Assembly: GCA_963729445.1 (NCBI GenBank)
Contig: CAVSNU010000005.1
Coordinates: 682,001-746,000, forward strand
Source of the DNA: JACCZH01 sp963729445
Lineage (GTDB): Bacteria; Chloroflexota; Chloroflexia; Thermomicrobiales; CFX8
DNA: 64,000 bases
Reading direction: 5' to 3'
Made by a program: the position numbers and the translations under genes. Below, piece by piece: positions 50,682-61,557 of the stretch (the first letter of the stretch is position 1; each line of letters begins with the position of its first letter). A model generated the notes under the pieces. The model ran no database searches. It worked only from the letters and a program-made list of their open reading frames with translations, and was not told the origin of the DNA.

Positions 50682-52046
50682 CTACACCTCAATGGCCTCC
50701 AATACATCGTGCACGATTCGCTCCATGTAGCGGTGGAAGCTGTCCGCGTTCAGGCTATGGCCGAGCCGGGCAATGACGACGTTGCGGGATGGGATGATCA
50801 TGGTGAATTGCCCGCGGGCGCCGGCTGCCCAGTACGCGTCGTCCGGGATGGTTGGGAAGCGCTTGCCAGCGTTGAGCCAGAACTGTCCGCCGTAGTGACG
50901 CTCTGGGTCGGCGGGCGCTGGTGAGCGCACGAAATCGACCCAACCCTCGGGCAGGATCCGCTCGCCGTTCCAGACACCGTCCTGGAGATGCAGCTGGCCA
51001 AAGCGCGCCCAGTCGCGCGCGGTGCCGTGATCGAAGCCGGTCATGACGAAGTTGCCCCAGGCGTCGGGTTCCAGCACCATGTTGCGTATGCCGATGCGAT
51101 CGAAGAGCGCGCGCTGCGGGTAGGTCAGGTAGTCCTCGCCCTGCGCCTGGACCGTTTGTTGGACGATCTTGCCCAGGGTCAGCGGGTCGCAATTCCGGTA
51201 GCGCCAGACGGTGTTCGGGGTATGTTCCTGGGGGCGGCTCACGGAGTGCTCGAAGACGTTGACGGCGCCGAAGTAGATGTAGTTGTGATCGTTGAAGCTG
51301 GTGAAGTGTTTGGGGTCAGCGTCCTCTTCGACGCGTTCAAACTTGAGGCCGCTACTCATGCGCAGCAGGTGGGCCAGCGTGATCTCGCCGCGCGGATCGC
51401 CAGGCTCGCGCCACTCAGCGATTGGGGCGGGATCGTCCAGCGCAACGTGTCCTTCACCCAGGAGAATGCCGATCAGCGCTGCCGTGATGCTCTTACCCAT
51501 CGACCAGCTGACGAGCTTGCTCTCTTTCGTGAACCCTGGCGCATAGCGCTCTCCCACGATCTTGCCGTTATGCAGCACGACCATGGCGCGCGCCTGCTGC
51601 GGGAGATCGTGGGCGCTGTCGTCGAACGCCAGATCCAGCGCTGCGGACAGCCGGCCCCGGTCAATCCCTGCTGCCTGAGGTGCTTCGGCCGCGCGGTCCC
51701 CCATGGGCCAGTCGAGCGTTGCCGGGTCAGGCAAGCTCGAACGCACCGGGACTGGCTGGAAGAAGGTGGACGTCTCGCCCGGCGGGAGCAGCGTGCAGCC
51801 GAGCCCGGCGTTATAGACGGCGGTGCGGCTTGGACCGTCCGGCAGGCTGAGGGTGACGCGTTGCGCAGCGCGGTCAACTGACACGTCGAGGTCGTTGGGG
51901 TCGAAGCCATACGGTGCGTGCAGGTCGCGCTGGATGAAGTCCTCAGGATCGCGGCCTCCGACAAACACGCCCGAGCAGAGCAGTTTTGCGGCGAATCCGA
52001 GACTGTAATCGACCTCCGGTGTTGCGCGATGTGTCGTGTTGCTCAT
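50682..52046 (-). CDS. Class C beta-lactamase-fold serine hydrolase
   Basis: 454 residues, cytosolic (no signal peptide). S-x-x-K in LVSWSMGKSITAALIGILLG, Y-x-N in VWRYRNCDPLTLGKIVQQTV, and the third motif as VVIARLGHSLNAD in place of KTG/HxG. An N-terminal extension of about 110 residues precedes the fold. The arrangement resembles 6-aminohexanoate-dimer hydrolase (NylB) and family VIII esterases more than antibiotic-degrading AmpC. ATG 52046. Confidence 0.88.
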   Translation of the reverse strand: MSNTTHRATPEVDYSLGFAAKLLCSGVFVGGRDPEDFIQRDLHAPYGFDPNDLDVSVDRAAQRVTLSLPDGPSRTAVYNAGLGCTLLPPGETSTFFQPVPVRSSLPDPATLDWPMGDRAAEAPQAAGIDRGRLSAALDLAFDDSAHDLPQQARAMVVLHNGKIVGERYAPGFTKESKLVSWSMGKSITAALIGILLGEGHVALDDPAPIAEWREPGDPRGEITLAHLLRMSSGLKFERVEEDADPKHFTSFNDHNYIYFGAVNVFEHSVSRPQEHTPNTVWRYRNCDPLTLGKIVQQTVQAQGEDYLTYPQRALFDRIGIRNMVLEPDAWGNFVMTGFDHGTARDWARFGQLHLQDGVWNGERILPEGWVDFVRSPAPADPERHYGGQFWLNAGKRFPTIPDDAYWAAGARGQFTMIIPSRNVVIARLGHSLNADSFHRYMERIVHDVLEAIEV

Positions 52047-52275
52047 GCGGCTCCTTCATTCATCTGGCATCCCGTGCGCTGGTCCGATTGTCGCACGATC
52101 TGACGGCAGCGCAACGCGATAGCGGTCGTTGCCGCTCGTGATCCAGCCGCAATATCTTTCGTCAAAACGTGTGATGAGAAGAATTCCTAGATGAGAGTCA
52201 TTCCCAGGGATGGGGTATACTGGAGGTCACATCGATTCTCGTACGACGAAGACCTCTCGTAGAAAGGGAAGCGAT

Positions 52276-52506
52276 ATGGAGCAGATCCACGTCTATGAGA
52301 TATTCCCCGGCCAGTGTGGCCTGTGCACCCATTATGGCGAGTCGCACCCTGACGAGCCGCAGTTGATCCAGATCCGGACCAAGCACCAGGCGCCAGAGAA
52401 TTACATCGACGAGTGTGGCCACCCGCGCCATGCCGAGCTCGATCTGCGAACGACGGCTATTAGTGGCTGCAAGGGTTTTGCGCCAGCCCCCGAGGTGCAA
52501 CACTAG
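52276..52506 (+). CDS. Small conserved Cys-rich protein (76 residues)
   Basis: ATG 52276 follows AGAAAGGGAAGCGAT. Seen: MEQIHVYEIFPGQCGLCTHY, then HPDEPQLIQIRTKHQAPENY, IDECGHPRHAELDLRTTAIS and GCKGFAPAPE. The CGLC, ECGH and GC cysteines with nearby His suggest a zinc-binding fold. I have the impression of seeing close relatives in diverse bacteria, always without a function. It has its own intrinsic terminator. Confidence 0.75.
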   Translation: MEQIHVYEIFPGQCGLCTHYGESHPDEPQLIQIRTKHQAPENYIDECGHPRHAELDLRTTAISGCKGFAPAPEVQH

Positions 52507-52542
52507 CCATCATTCGAGTTACCACAACAGACGTTGAGCGCT

Positions 52543-52588
52543 CGCGCTGAACTGTAGTCACGTCGTGACTGCGCTTCAGCGCGTTTTT
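52543..52588 (+). terminator. Intrinsic terminator
   Basis: Outer stem CGCGCTGAA/TTCAGCGCG and inner AGTCAC/GTGACT, then TTTTT (52584-52588). Ends the Cys-rich protein gene. Confidence 0.85.
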
Positions 52589-52627
52589 GTGCCCGGGTAC
52601 GCCGCTCCGCGAACGATGGTTGACCTG

Positions 52628-53644
52628 CTACTCCGTTGAGGATCCCGCCGGTTGAGATGTGGCCGGCCTGTGTTCAGATGCCGGATGCGTCTTGTTGAAC
52701 GCCTTACGGTAGGCGTCATGGTGTGGCCCGTACCACTCAAGCATCAGGTCGTTGTACCAGCTCGCGCGCTCGGGATCGGTGTACCAGCGCACTCCCGTGT
52801 ATTCGGCACCCTTTACCGGCCCCAACACGGCGTGGGTGAGCTCGTCCTCAACGAAATCGGGACCGATGGGGACGACGATCCAGCGCGCCAGGTTCTCAGC
52901 CGTCCGGCGCGTGCGCGCGGGGTCCTGGGTGGCCTGGTAGCTCACGTAGAACATCGGTTGCAGCTCAGGTAGCCAGGCCAGCGGCACGTTCTCGTTGCGC
53001 ACGTATGAGATGAACGTCGCAACATCTGCCTCGTCTGGAATCCGAATAATCAGTCCGAATGGCAGTGCCGCAGTAGAGGTGGCCATCGGTAATCCCGCGG
53101 CACACTCAAGTCCCTCACGTGCCGCTGCCACGCGAGCCAGCTGCCGGGCTGCCACGCCGTCCGGGCCGGAGAGCCGCCGGCATTGCGCCAGGACACGATT
53201 GAGATCTGGTGTGTCGTCCGTTTGCAGGAGCTTGGTGGCGGTGCGATAGAGCCTGTCGTCGTTGAACGCGATGAGCGCCCCGTCTTCCTTGAAGCCATCC
53301 GAGAGGTGCAGGCCCCAGAGCGTCGCGGCTCCAGGAACCGCCTCCAGATCCGGAGCCGGCAGGTTGAAGCCGTAGTCAACGAAGAGCGTGGTGCCGGGCA
53401 ATGCACGCGGCGGGTCCATGCCGGCGACCGGTTGCGCCCAGACCAGACGCGCAGCATCCAGGTCAGGTGTGTCTGCCACAAGTTCGAGACGAGCGTCAAG
53501 CTCGACGAAGAGCGGTTTGCCGCCCGACTTCTTGACGGCCTCAGACAACGGACGACGAGTATTGGCGGGAATGGCAACGGCTTCGCCATTCTGGAGACCC
53601 CACGCGGCCATCAACAGCTTGCGAGCGCGGTCTGTGCTCTTCAC
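52628..53644 (-). CDS. PLP-fold (DegT/DnrJ-like) protein, probably 5'-incomplete
   Basis: 338 residues from GTG 53644. Seen: LLMAAWGLQNGEAVAIPANT, GKPLFVELDARLEL, TTLFVDYGFNLPAPDLE and LHLSDGFKEDGALIAFNDDR, where the Lys could be the PLP lysine, then a C-terminal domain of small-domain type. The order resembles DegT/EryC1 aminotransferases but is divergent; I am not sure of it. The same frame stays open upstream to a TGA at 53819-53821 and reads protein-like sequence (AAYPAHEPLHTILTLPDEPA, IDAWSTYLGGHDRLVLVK) with no ATG, GTG or TTG, so the true N-terminus may be lost or start at a rare codon. Confidence 0.45.
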   Translation of the reverse strand: MKSTDRARKLLMAAWGLQNGEAVAIPANTRRPLSEAVKKSGGKPLFVELDARLELVADTPDLDAARLVWAQPVAGMDPPRALPGTTLFVDYGFNLPAPDLEAVPGAATLWGLHLSDGFKEDGALIAFNDDRLYRTATKLLQTDDTPDLNRVLAQCRRLSGPDGVAARQLARVAAAREGLECAAGLPMATSTAALPFGLIIRIPDEADVATFISYVRNENVPLAWLPELQPMFYVSYQATQDPARTRRTAENLARWIVVPIGPDFVEDELTHAVLGPVKGAEYTGVRWYTDPERASWYNDLMLEWYGPHHDAYRKAFNKTHPASEHRPATSQPAGSSTE

Positions 53645-53949
53645 GAGGACGAGCCGGTCGTGTCCACCGAGGTAGGTTGACCAGGCATCTATGGCCCCAG
53701 ACAGCGAGGAGGCTGTATCAGACGCAGGCTCGTCTGGAAGCGTCAGGATGGTGTGAAGGGGCTCGTGTGCCGGGTAAGCTGCATCCCGAACCGGTTGCAG
53801 ACATTCGATGCCGAGTGTTCAGAAGCCGCCCAGCCACTGGTTGGACCATTCGTCTCGTGTAAACCCCACTCAGTCGCGTCCCTCTCTGTCGGCCCTGTTG
53901 CGGCCATTGCCCATGCGGTCTAGAATCCGGTAGCTATGCCGTAGACGGA

Positions 53950-53976
53950 TAATTCCGACGGCGTTTGTCGGAATTA
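53950..53976. promoter_or_regulatory. Perfect palindrome upstream of acs
   Basis: 10-bp arms TAATTCCGAC/GTCGGAATTA with loop GGCGTTT, 91 bases before the acs start. Could be an operator or a leader hairpin. No poly-T follows. Confidence 0.45.
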
Positions 53977-54066
53977 GGCTACTGTTCACGTGTCGCTCTG
54001 TCAAGCGGCGGACGCTGCAGGTGCTAAAATGCTGATACTTTCAGGGTATTGCAGCGAGGAGGACGC

Positions 54067-56014
<1,948 letters not shown>

Positions 56015-56049
56015 AGCTCGCCCCGGTGTTCGGGACTCTCGATGGGAGA

Positions 56050-56116
56050 ACGGATCCTTCCTTTGGCGGCATGACAGCCTGGGTATACCTGTCATTCCGG
56101 CGAAGGAAGGATCCGT
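56050..56116. repeat. GGATCCTTCC palindrome between acs and ccdA
   Basis: Perfect 14-bp arms ACGGATCCTTCCTT (56050-56063) and AAGGAAGGATCCGT (56103-56116), with inner ATGACAG/CTGTCAT. It is related in sequence to the AGAGATCCTTCCTT modules at 19423 and 38261 and probably works as the acs terminator. Confidence 0.65.
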
Positions 56117-56227
56117 ACGCGGTTTTCACAATGGTCAAAGGCCGTCCACGTTTGCATGCCCGGTTGTACCCGTCCAGCTTGGACCATCCAGACACTGGTA
56201 CGCGATTGAGAGCGAGTGGAAGTTCCC

Positions 56228-56959
56228 GTGACTGTCGCCGATGCGCCGTTGCTCCTGGGCATCCTCATCGCGACCCTCGGTGGGTTGTTGTCATTCCTGT
56301 CGCCCTGCGTTCTACCGCTGGTGCCGGGCTATCTGGGATTCCTCACCGGATCGGTCGTGACCGGCGACGCGGCACCCCCTCGCCGGCAGTTACTGACCCA
56401 CGCGCTCCTGTTCGTCGTAGGCTTCGCGCTGGTCTTCACCGTCGTGGGAATCGCCATTGGCCAGCTCGTCGTGCAGCTGCAGAACGGTCTGGATTACGTG
56501 CGCTGGTTCGGTGGCATCGCCGTTATCGTCCTCGGCCTCCACACCATGGGCTTGCTGCGGATTCCCTTTCTGGACCGCCAGGCGAAGCTCTCTGCCGGGG
56601 ACAGGTTGCCGCGCGGCAGGCTGACGTCCTCCTTTCTTCTGGGCGTCTTTTTCGCCGCCGGGTGGAGCCCGTGTGTCGGCGTGATTCTCTCCGGAATCTT
56701 CGTGGTGGCGGCCACGCATGGGGCAAAAGCGGGCGCGCTCTTCTTCGCGTACGCGCTCGGGTTAGGGATGCCATTTATCCTGACGGCGTTGGTCTTTGGG
56801 CCAATGACGCCGCTGATGCGCCGTATGAACCGACGCCTCGGAGTCGTCTCGGCGCTATCCGGAGCGTTTCTGGTGATGGTCGGCGTGCTGTTGCTGACTG
56901 ACTCATTCACCCGGCTCGCGGTCTATGCTCCGGTGTTTGAGCCGTCGTTTCTCAGCTAG
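56228..56959 (+). CDS. CcdA/DsbD-type thiol-disulfide electron transfer membrane protein
   Basis: 243 residues, six spans. The two redox Cys are in SFLSPCVLPLVPGYLGFLTG and AAGWSPCVGVILSGIFVVAA. It carries electrons from cytosolic thioredoxin across the membrane, for cytochrome c maturation or periplasmic disulfide reduction. GTG 56228 is chosen; GTG 56216 is equally possible. No cytochrome c or thioredoxin-like partner gene is adjacent. Confidence 0.9.
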   Translation: MTVADAPLLLGILIATLGGLLSFLSPCVLPLVPGYLGFLTGSVVTGDAAPPRRQLLTHALLFVVGFALVFTVVGIAIGQLVVQLQNGLDYVRWFGGIAVIVLGLHTMGLLRIPFLDRQAKLSAGDRLPRGRLTSSFLLGVFFAAGWSPCVGVILSGIFVVAATHGAKAGALFFAYALGLGMPFILTALVFGPMTPLMRRMNRRLGVVSALSGAFLVMVGVLLLTDSFTRLAVYAPVFEPSFLS

Positions 56960-57049
56960 CCTGTATCCGACCCGCACGGCGGCCTGATTGCGTACAATGT
57001 CTGGCGATGGGGTTCAGGCTGACGATTGCCGGGAGGATGACACGGTACC

Positions 57050-57484
57050 ATGGTAAAGATCCAGTTCAGACGTAAAGCTGCGCCACCGATTCAGCCCAGG
57101 CGGGTCAGCCCGAGTATTCCTGGCGCCCACTTGTTCACACTGCGCTCGGTGCCCCGCCACCATGATGAGATTCGCGACGCGATTGAGGCTGGTGGTGGAG
57201 CTCGTGTCTGGTTCAGTGAGCCGCTGGCCTACCTGCGCGGTCAGGGCGTGTCGCTCTTCCGGGTTGAGGCAACCAACCTGAATTTCTTGCAAGGTCTCTA
57301 CGACTGGTGGGCGGCTAAAGAGGTCGAGGAAGCGTTCTCCTTCGATATCAATCTCTTCTTTAACGACCGCGAGTGGGTCGCGTCGCTGCGCGAGCACACG
57401 CCGCTGGAGATCCGCAAGCTGATCGAGGAGCGCGCGCCGCGCACTCCTCCAAAGGTGGTCACGCCGGGCGACGGCTCGTCCTAA
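57050..57484 (+). CDS. Conserved hypothetical protein (144 residues)
   Basis: Family not recognised. ATG 57050 follows GGGAGGATGACACGGTACC. Sequence features: basic Pro-rich N-terminus (IQFRRKAAPPIQPRRVSPSI), a middle part with HHDEIRDAIEAGGGARVWFS, an aromatic/acidic segment LNFLQGLYDWWAAKEVEEAF, and ending in REHTPLEIRKLIEERAPRTP. It looks like a soluble alpha/beta protein. The strong ribosome site and codon use support coding. Confidence 0.7.
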   Translation: MVKIQFRRKAAPPIQPRRVSPSIPGAHLFTLRSVPRHHDEIRDAIEAGGGARVWFSEPLAYLRGQGVSLFRVEATNLNFLQGLYDWWAAKEVEEAFSFDINLFFNDREWVASLREHTPLEIRKLIEERAPRTPPKVVTPGDGSS

Positions 57485-57539
57485 GAACCGATTGACCGAA
57501 ACAATCCCCTCATGCGGTTGCCGCAGCGAGGTCCCTGTC

Positions 57540-58979
57540 TCAGGAGGCGTTCGTTTCTTGAGTAGTTCTGCGTGCAATCTGGGCGATCACAAGGGCAAGG
57601 GCAAACGCACTGAGGCTGTAGAGGTATGCGTCAGCAAACTCCGAGAACCGGGAATCGCCGGCGTAGAACGGTAGCAGGGCGTCCCCTGCGGCTTCACGCG
57701 AAGAGAGCAGCGCGGTAGCCGCGGCCGCACCGAAGCCGCCGCCGACGAAAAAGAGCATGTTGTAGATCCCGAGCCCGATGCCGGCCGTTTTGCCGGAGAC
57801 GGCTCGCGTGAGCGTGACCGAGAGTGGCGAGCTCACCATCGCCATACCCGCCCCCAGGAACACAAACAGCCCGACTATCGCGGGCGTCGGCCAGCCCACC
57901 GCCACGGTGGCAAGGACGATGCTGACGGCGACGTTGATCGTCAAGCCGATACTGACGAGTTTCAGCGCATCGTAGCGGTCGGCTAATTTACCCAGAGGCC
58001 TGCTCAGAAACGTGACCATGATCGCCTGCGGCAGCAGGGCGAGACCAACCATGGCGGTCGAGAGCCCATGCACGCGCTCAAACAGGAACGGAGCCAGGAT
58101 GATGGCCCCGATGTTGCCCCCCATTGAGAGGAAGCCGATCAGACAGAGCAGCACGTAGCGCCGGCTCCTGAGCAGGGAGCGGTCGATGAACGGAAATGGG
58201 ACAGTACGCTGCCGGTAGATGGTCGCGGCCGCCGCCAGGACGGCGATACTGAACGACCCCAGAACGGACGGCGACACGAGCCCTTGCTCTTCCAGGTTCC
58301 CGATGCCCAGCAACACACCGGCGATCGCGGCACCCAGCGTGATCCCGCCAAGCCAGTCGACCGGTGTGCGCGTGCGTTCCATGTCGCCGGGCAGCCGCTT
58401 GAGTGAGGCCGGGATGAGGAACAGCAGCGTCGCGCTGAACAGGAACACGCCGCGCCAGGATCCGAACTCGGTGAGCATGCCGCCCAACGTGGGGCCAATG
58501 GCCTGACCCGCTCCGACACACGCGCCGACCAGGCCCATCGCGGCGCCTCGGCGGTTGCCGGGGATGGTGCGTGTGATCATCGCAATACCGAGACTGGGGA
58601 TCGCGGCGGACCCCGCAGCCTGACCGACCCTGCACAGCACGAGTAACCAGAAATCAGGGGCGATCCCGGCCAGGAGCGACGACACGACGAAGATCGCCAT
58701 GCCGGTGATGAACATTTTCCGCAGGCCGTAGATATCGCCGAGCCGGCCGTAGAACGGCGTCGCGATACCAAACGTGAGTGAGTAGAGGGTTGCGATCCAG
58801 CCGACTCGCGCTGGACCAGCGTCAAACACATCGCCGATCGTGGGCAGGGCGACGTTGACCATCGTGGTGTTGGTGACACTGACGAACACGGTCGCCGCGA
58901 CAATCCAGACGACCCAGCGCTCGCGATGGGACGCGTCGTCCGTTGTCAGCGGACGCGTGACAGGTGCCTGCTGTTTCAC
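57540..58979 (-). CDS. MFS transporter, DHA2/EmrB-like exporter
   Basis: 479 residues, 12-14 spans. Seen: WVVWIVAATVFVSVTNTTMV, VNVALPTIGDVFDAGPARVG, YGRLGDIYGLRKMFITGMAI (motif A), LCRVGQAAGSAAIPSLGIAM, GLVGACVGAGQAIGPTLGGM (motif C of antiporters), and LGKLADRYDALKL. Proton-driven export of drugs or metabolites is expected. ATG 58979 overlaps the HD gene stop by 4 bases. Confidence 0.9.
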   Translation of the reverse strand: MKQQAPVTRPLTTDDASHRERWVVWIVAATVFVSVTNTTMVNVALPTIGDVFDAGPARVGWIATLYSLTFGIATPFYGRLGDIYGLRKMFITGMAIFVVSSLLAGIAPDFWLLVLCRVGQAAGSAAIPSLGIAMITRTIPGNRRGAAMGLVGACVGAGQAIGPTLGGMLTEFGSWRGVFLFSATLLFLIPASLKRLPGDMERTRTPVDWLGGITLGAAIAGVLLGIGNLEEQGLVSPSVLGSFSIAVLAAAATIYRQRTVPFPFIDRSLLRSRRYVLLCLIGFLSMGGNIGAIILAPFLFERVHGLSTAMVGLALLPQAIMVTFLSRPLGKLADRYDALKLVSIGLTINVAVSIVLATVAVGWPTPAIVGLFVFLGAGMAMVSSPLSVTLTRAVSGKTAGIGLGIYNMLFFVGGGFGAAAATALLSSREAAGDALLPFYAGDSRFSEFADAYLYSLSAFALALVIAQIARRTTQETNAS

Positions 58980-60289
58980 GAAGCGGCGAGTAACGGAAAG
59001 AGCAGCTGCTCCCAGTGGTGATGAACGGCTTCACGCAAGCCGGGGGCAACTACGATGCGAATCAATCTACGGTGTTCCTCATACTTTTTGAAATCGTCGT
59101 CACTTGTGCCGGATACATCATGCCATGTCATCAGTGACGCGAAGCCGACTGGTGGCGTCTCGAATTGTACCCAGACGTCGGTGCTCCATCGCTCCGGCTT
59201 GGGAATGTCGATCAGGATGCCGGCGTCTCCGGCGTCCAGCCCGGTTTCGTCCCGCAGGGCCTGCACCATGCTGAGCTCCACCGCGCGCCGCTGGGACTGG
59301 TCGTGGAAGAGCGCACCGAGGTAGCGATAGAGCTCGCCGGCTCGGGCACTGACCTCGACGGCGCGCTTATACAGATCGCGGGTTTGGAGTCGGCCAACCA
59401 GGGCGCGCGTGGTTTCCGGCATGTCTGGCTGCGAGAGACGCGCGAGCAGCGACGTATCGGTATGCAGGGTCAGTTCCGCCGCTGGCAGGCCGGCCAGCAC
59501 GGCGTCCTGTACGGCGCGCAAGAGCATCGCCATGCAGGCGCGGTTGGTGTGGTGCCAGTAGACGTTGTCGAACATCTCCTGCCGGGCGTTGATGAGGGAG
59601 TGCAGCGGCGAGATGCCTTTGCCGCCGTCGATCCCTACCCGCAGTCGGCCATCGACTTCGACAACCCGCAGAGCGTCGAGCAGCCGTGCGGTGTCAACGC
59701 CGCCGTAGGGAACGTGGCAGGCGCGCGCATCACGTGGCAGGTAGTCGAGCTTGTCGACGTCGAGCGGTCCGCTGAGCAACCCGCGCACCAGCAGGTCGCC
59801 GTCGGAGAGCGGCGTGTCGTCCGGGTGAATGAGCCGTCCCACGCGCGCCGGGTCGACGTGCCACTGATCGCGCAGGATGGCCGCGACCTCACCTTCGAGG
59901 ATCAGCTGCCGGCCCACCTCCTCGTGGCTGAGAACCGGCGGGCCAAGCTCTTCGATGGCGTGGCTGAAGGGGTAGTGGCCGATATCGTGCAACAGGGCGG
60001 CGGCGATGCCGGTCCGGGCGGTCTCATCGTCGATCGGCGCGCCGTGCTCGCTGAGGCGGGTGAGCGCGTCGCCCATCAGGTGCATCACGCCCAGCGAGTG
60101 CTCGAAACGGGTGTGTCTGGCTCCAGGCCAGATCTTCGAAACGAAGCCGAGCTGCTGGATACCTTCGAGGCGCATAAACGCTGCGGTTGAGAGGATCGCG
60201 ACGGCTTCGGCAGGCAAGGGCATCAGATCGTAGAGGCTGTCCCTCACGATTGTCGCGGGCGTTAGTCCGAACAGCTCACGTCTCGACAT
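58976..60289 (-). CDS. HD-domain phosphohydrolase (dNTPase/SAMHD1-like)
   Basis: 437 residues. Metal residues: His in GARHTRFEHSLGVMHL, His-Asp in AALLHDIGHYPFSHAIEELG, Asp in LSGPLDVDKLDYLPRDARAC. The pattern (RLEGIQQLG, FEHSLGVMHL, HDIGHYPFSH, DKLDYLPRD) is that of deoxynucleoside triphosphate triphosphohydrolase-like proteins. The ATG at 60289 is divergent from proline dehydrogenase. The stop overlaps the MFS start, so hydrolase and exporter are co-translated. Confidence 0.88.
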   Translation of the reverse strand: MSRRELFGLTPATIVRDSLYDLMPLPAEAVAILSTAAFMRLEGIQQLGFVSKIWPGARHTRFEHSLGVMHLMGDALTRLSEHGAPIDDETARTGIAAALLHDIGHYPFSHAIEELGPPVLSHEEVGRQLILEGEVAAILRDQWHVDPARVGRLIHPDDTPLSDGDLLVRGLLSGPLDVDKLDYLPRDARACHVPYGGVDTARLLDALRVVEVDGRLRVGIDGGKGISPLHSLINARQEMFDNVYWHHTNRACMAMLLRAVQDAVLAGLPAAELTLHTDTSLLARLSQPDMPETTRALVGRLQTRDLYKRAVEVSARAGELYRYLGALFHDQSQRRAVELSMVQALRDETGLDAGDAGILIDIPKPERWSTDVWVQFETPPVGFASLMTWHDVSGTSDDDFKKYEEHRRLIRIVVAPGLREAVHHHWEQLLFPLLAAS

Positions 60290-60617
60290 TCAGAAAGTGT
60301 ACATCCGCGCTCATCCGGAATCGGGTTGCGTTCCCGGAAGAGAAGAGCCCTGCTGCACTATACTCAGCACGGTGCCTCACACGGAGAGGTCCATCCTCTT
60401 TGTGTCGGGGCGAAATGATGGAGTGCGACAGTGCGGTCCCCCTCATTAGGACTCCGTAGCGGCGCAATTTATTGCGCCCTCTCCGGCGCCGGGGCGGTCA
60501 GGCAAGGCGCAATAAATTGCGCCGCTACGGGGAATTGATTTATTCTCAATTGTTGGGTGCCAATGGACCCTTTCGTCATTCATTGCGCCCCTTACACAGG
60601 TACGCCGGTCGATTGCG
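60290..60617. other. Divergent intergenic region holding a palindromic element
   Basis: Between the HD hydrolase and proline dehydrogenase. Apart from the element at 60454-60530 and a partial match (GTCATTCATTGCGCCCC at about 60574-60590), nothing is recognised. Confidence 0.5.
60454..60530. repeat. Double-palindrome element (GCGCAAT family), copy 3
   Basis: Perfect 25-bp inverted arms (60454-60478 and 60506-60530), core GGCGCAATTTATTGCGCC, loop of 27 bases. The loop shares CTCTCC and GCGGTCAGGCA with copy 1 at 10186-10250. Confidence 0.85.
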
Positions 60618-61556
60618 ATGTTCAGGATGGAGCGAGCTTTGGCGGTCTTGAGCTCAGTAATGTACAAGATGGCTGAGAGTGATCGGGCAAACCGGTTCTT
60701 TCATGGCTCGCTTACCAAACCGCTGGTGGAACGCTTCGTGGCTGGCGAAGACCTGAACAGCGCCATCGCTGAAGCCAGGAACTTGAACGCGAGCGGAATG
60801 GACGTCTCGCTCGATCTCCTGGGCGAGAATGTACGGGACATCGCCCAGGCCACGGAGTACACCGACGCCTACATCGACGTGCTGAAGCGCATCGAGCAGG
60901 ACGGCGTGCGCGGCAACATCTCGGTCAAGCTCACCATGATCGGTCTCGATATTTCGGACGAGTGCGCGGCCAGCAACATTGCGAAGGTCGTTTGTGCTGC
61001 CGATGAGCGTGATAACTTCGTGCGGATCGACATGGAGGGCTCGGCCTATACCGAGCGAACGCTGGCGATTTTTCGGCAGCTTCACGATCGCTACCCCAAG
61101 GCGGTCGGCGTCGTTCTGCAGTCGTACCTCTACCGTACAGACGGTGACATCGAAGAGATGATCGAGCGTCAGGCACGGGTGCGCATCGTCAAGGGCGCCT
61201 ATAAAGAGCCGGATACGGTCGCCTACCCGCGCAAGCAGGAGGTTGACACCGCCTACCGACGCCACATCAAGCGTCTCCTGGACGCGGCCAACTATCCGGC
61301 GATCGCGACGCAGGATCCGGAGATGGTGCAGCTGGCCAAGAACCATGCGGCGCGCAACGACATCGCTCCATCCCGCTATGAGTTCCAGATGATGTATGGC
61401 ATCGGGCGCGCGCTGCAGACCGGTTTGACCGCAGAGGGGTACAGGGTGCGCGTTTACCTACCGTTCGGCGAAGACTGGTTCCCGTACTTCACGCGTCGCC
61501 TGGCCGAGCGCCCGGCTAACATGCTCTTCCTGGCACGCAGCATGGTGAAACGCTAG
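60618..61556 (+). CDS. Proline dehydrogenase
   Basis: FAD-dependent oxidation of proline to pyrroline-5-carboxylate; 312 residues, the stand-alone PRODH length. Seen: GMDVSLDLLGENVRDIAQAT, NISVKLTMIGLDISDE, VRIDMEGSAYTERTL, VLQSYLYRTDGDIEEMIE, RIVKGAYKEPDTVAYP, YEFQMMYGIGRALQTGL, VRVYLPFGEDWFPYFTRRLA. All the flavin and proline-binding segments are present. It is 2 bases before the RecQ start. No P5C dehydrogenase gene is adjacent. Confidence 0.93.
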   Translation: MFRMERALAVLSSVMYKMAESDRANRFFHGSLTKPLVERFVAGEDLNSAIAEARNLNASGMDVSLDLLGENVRDIAQATEYTDAYIDVLKRIEQDGVRGNISVKLTMIGLDISDECAASNIAKVVCAADERDNFVRIDMEGSAYTERTLAIFRQLHDRYPKAVGVVLQSYLYRTDGDIEEMIERQARVRIVKGAYKEPDTVAYPRKQEVDTAYRRHIKRLLDAANYPAIATQDPEMVQLAKNHAARNDIAPSRYEFQMMYGIGRALQTGLTAEGYRVRVYLPFGEDWFPYFTRRLAERPANMLFLARSMVKR

Positions 61557-61557
61557 A

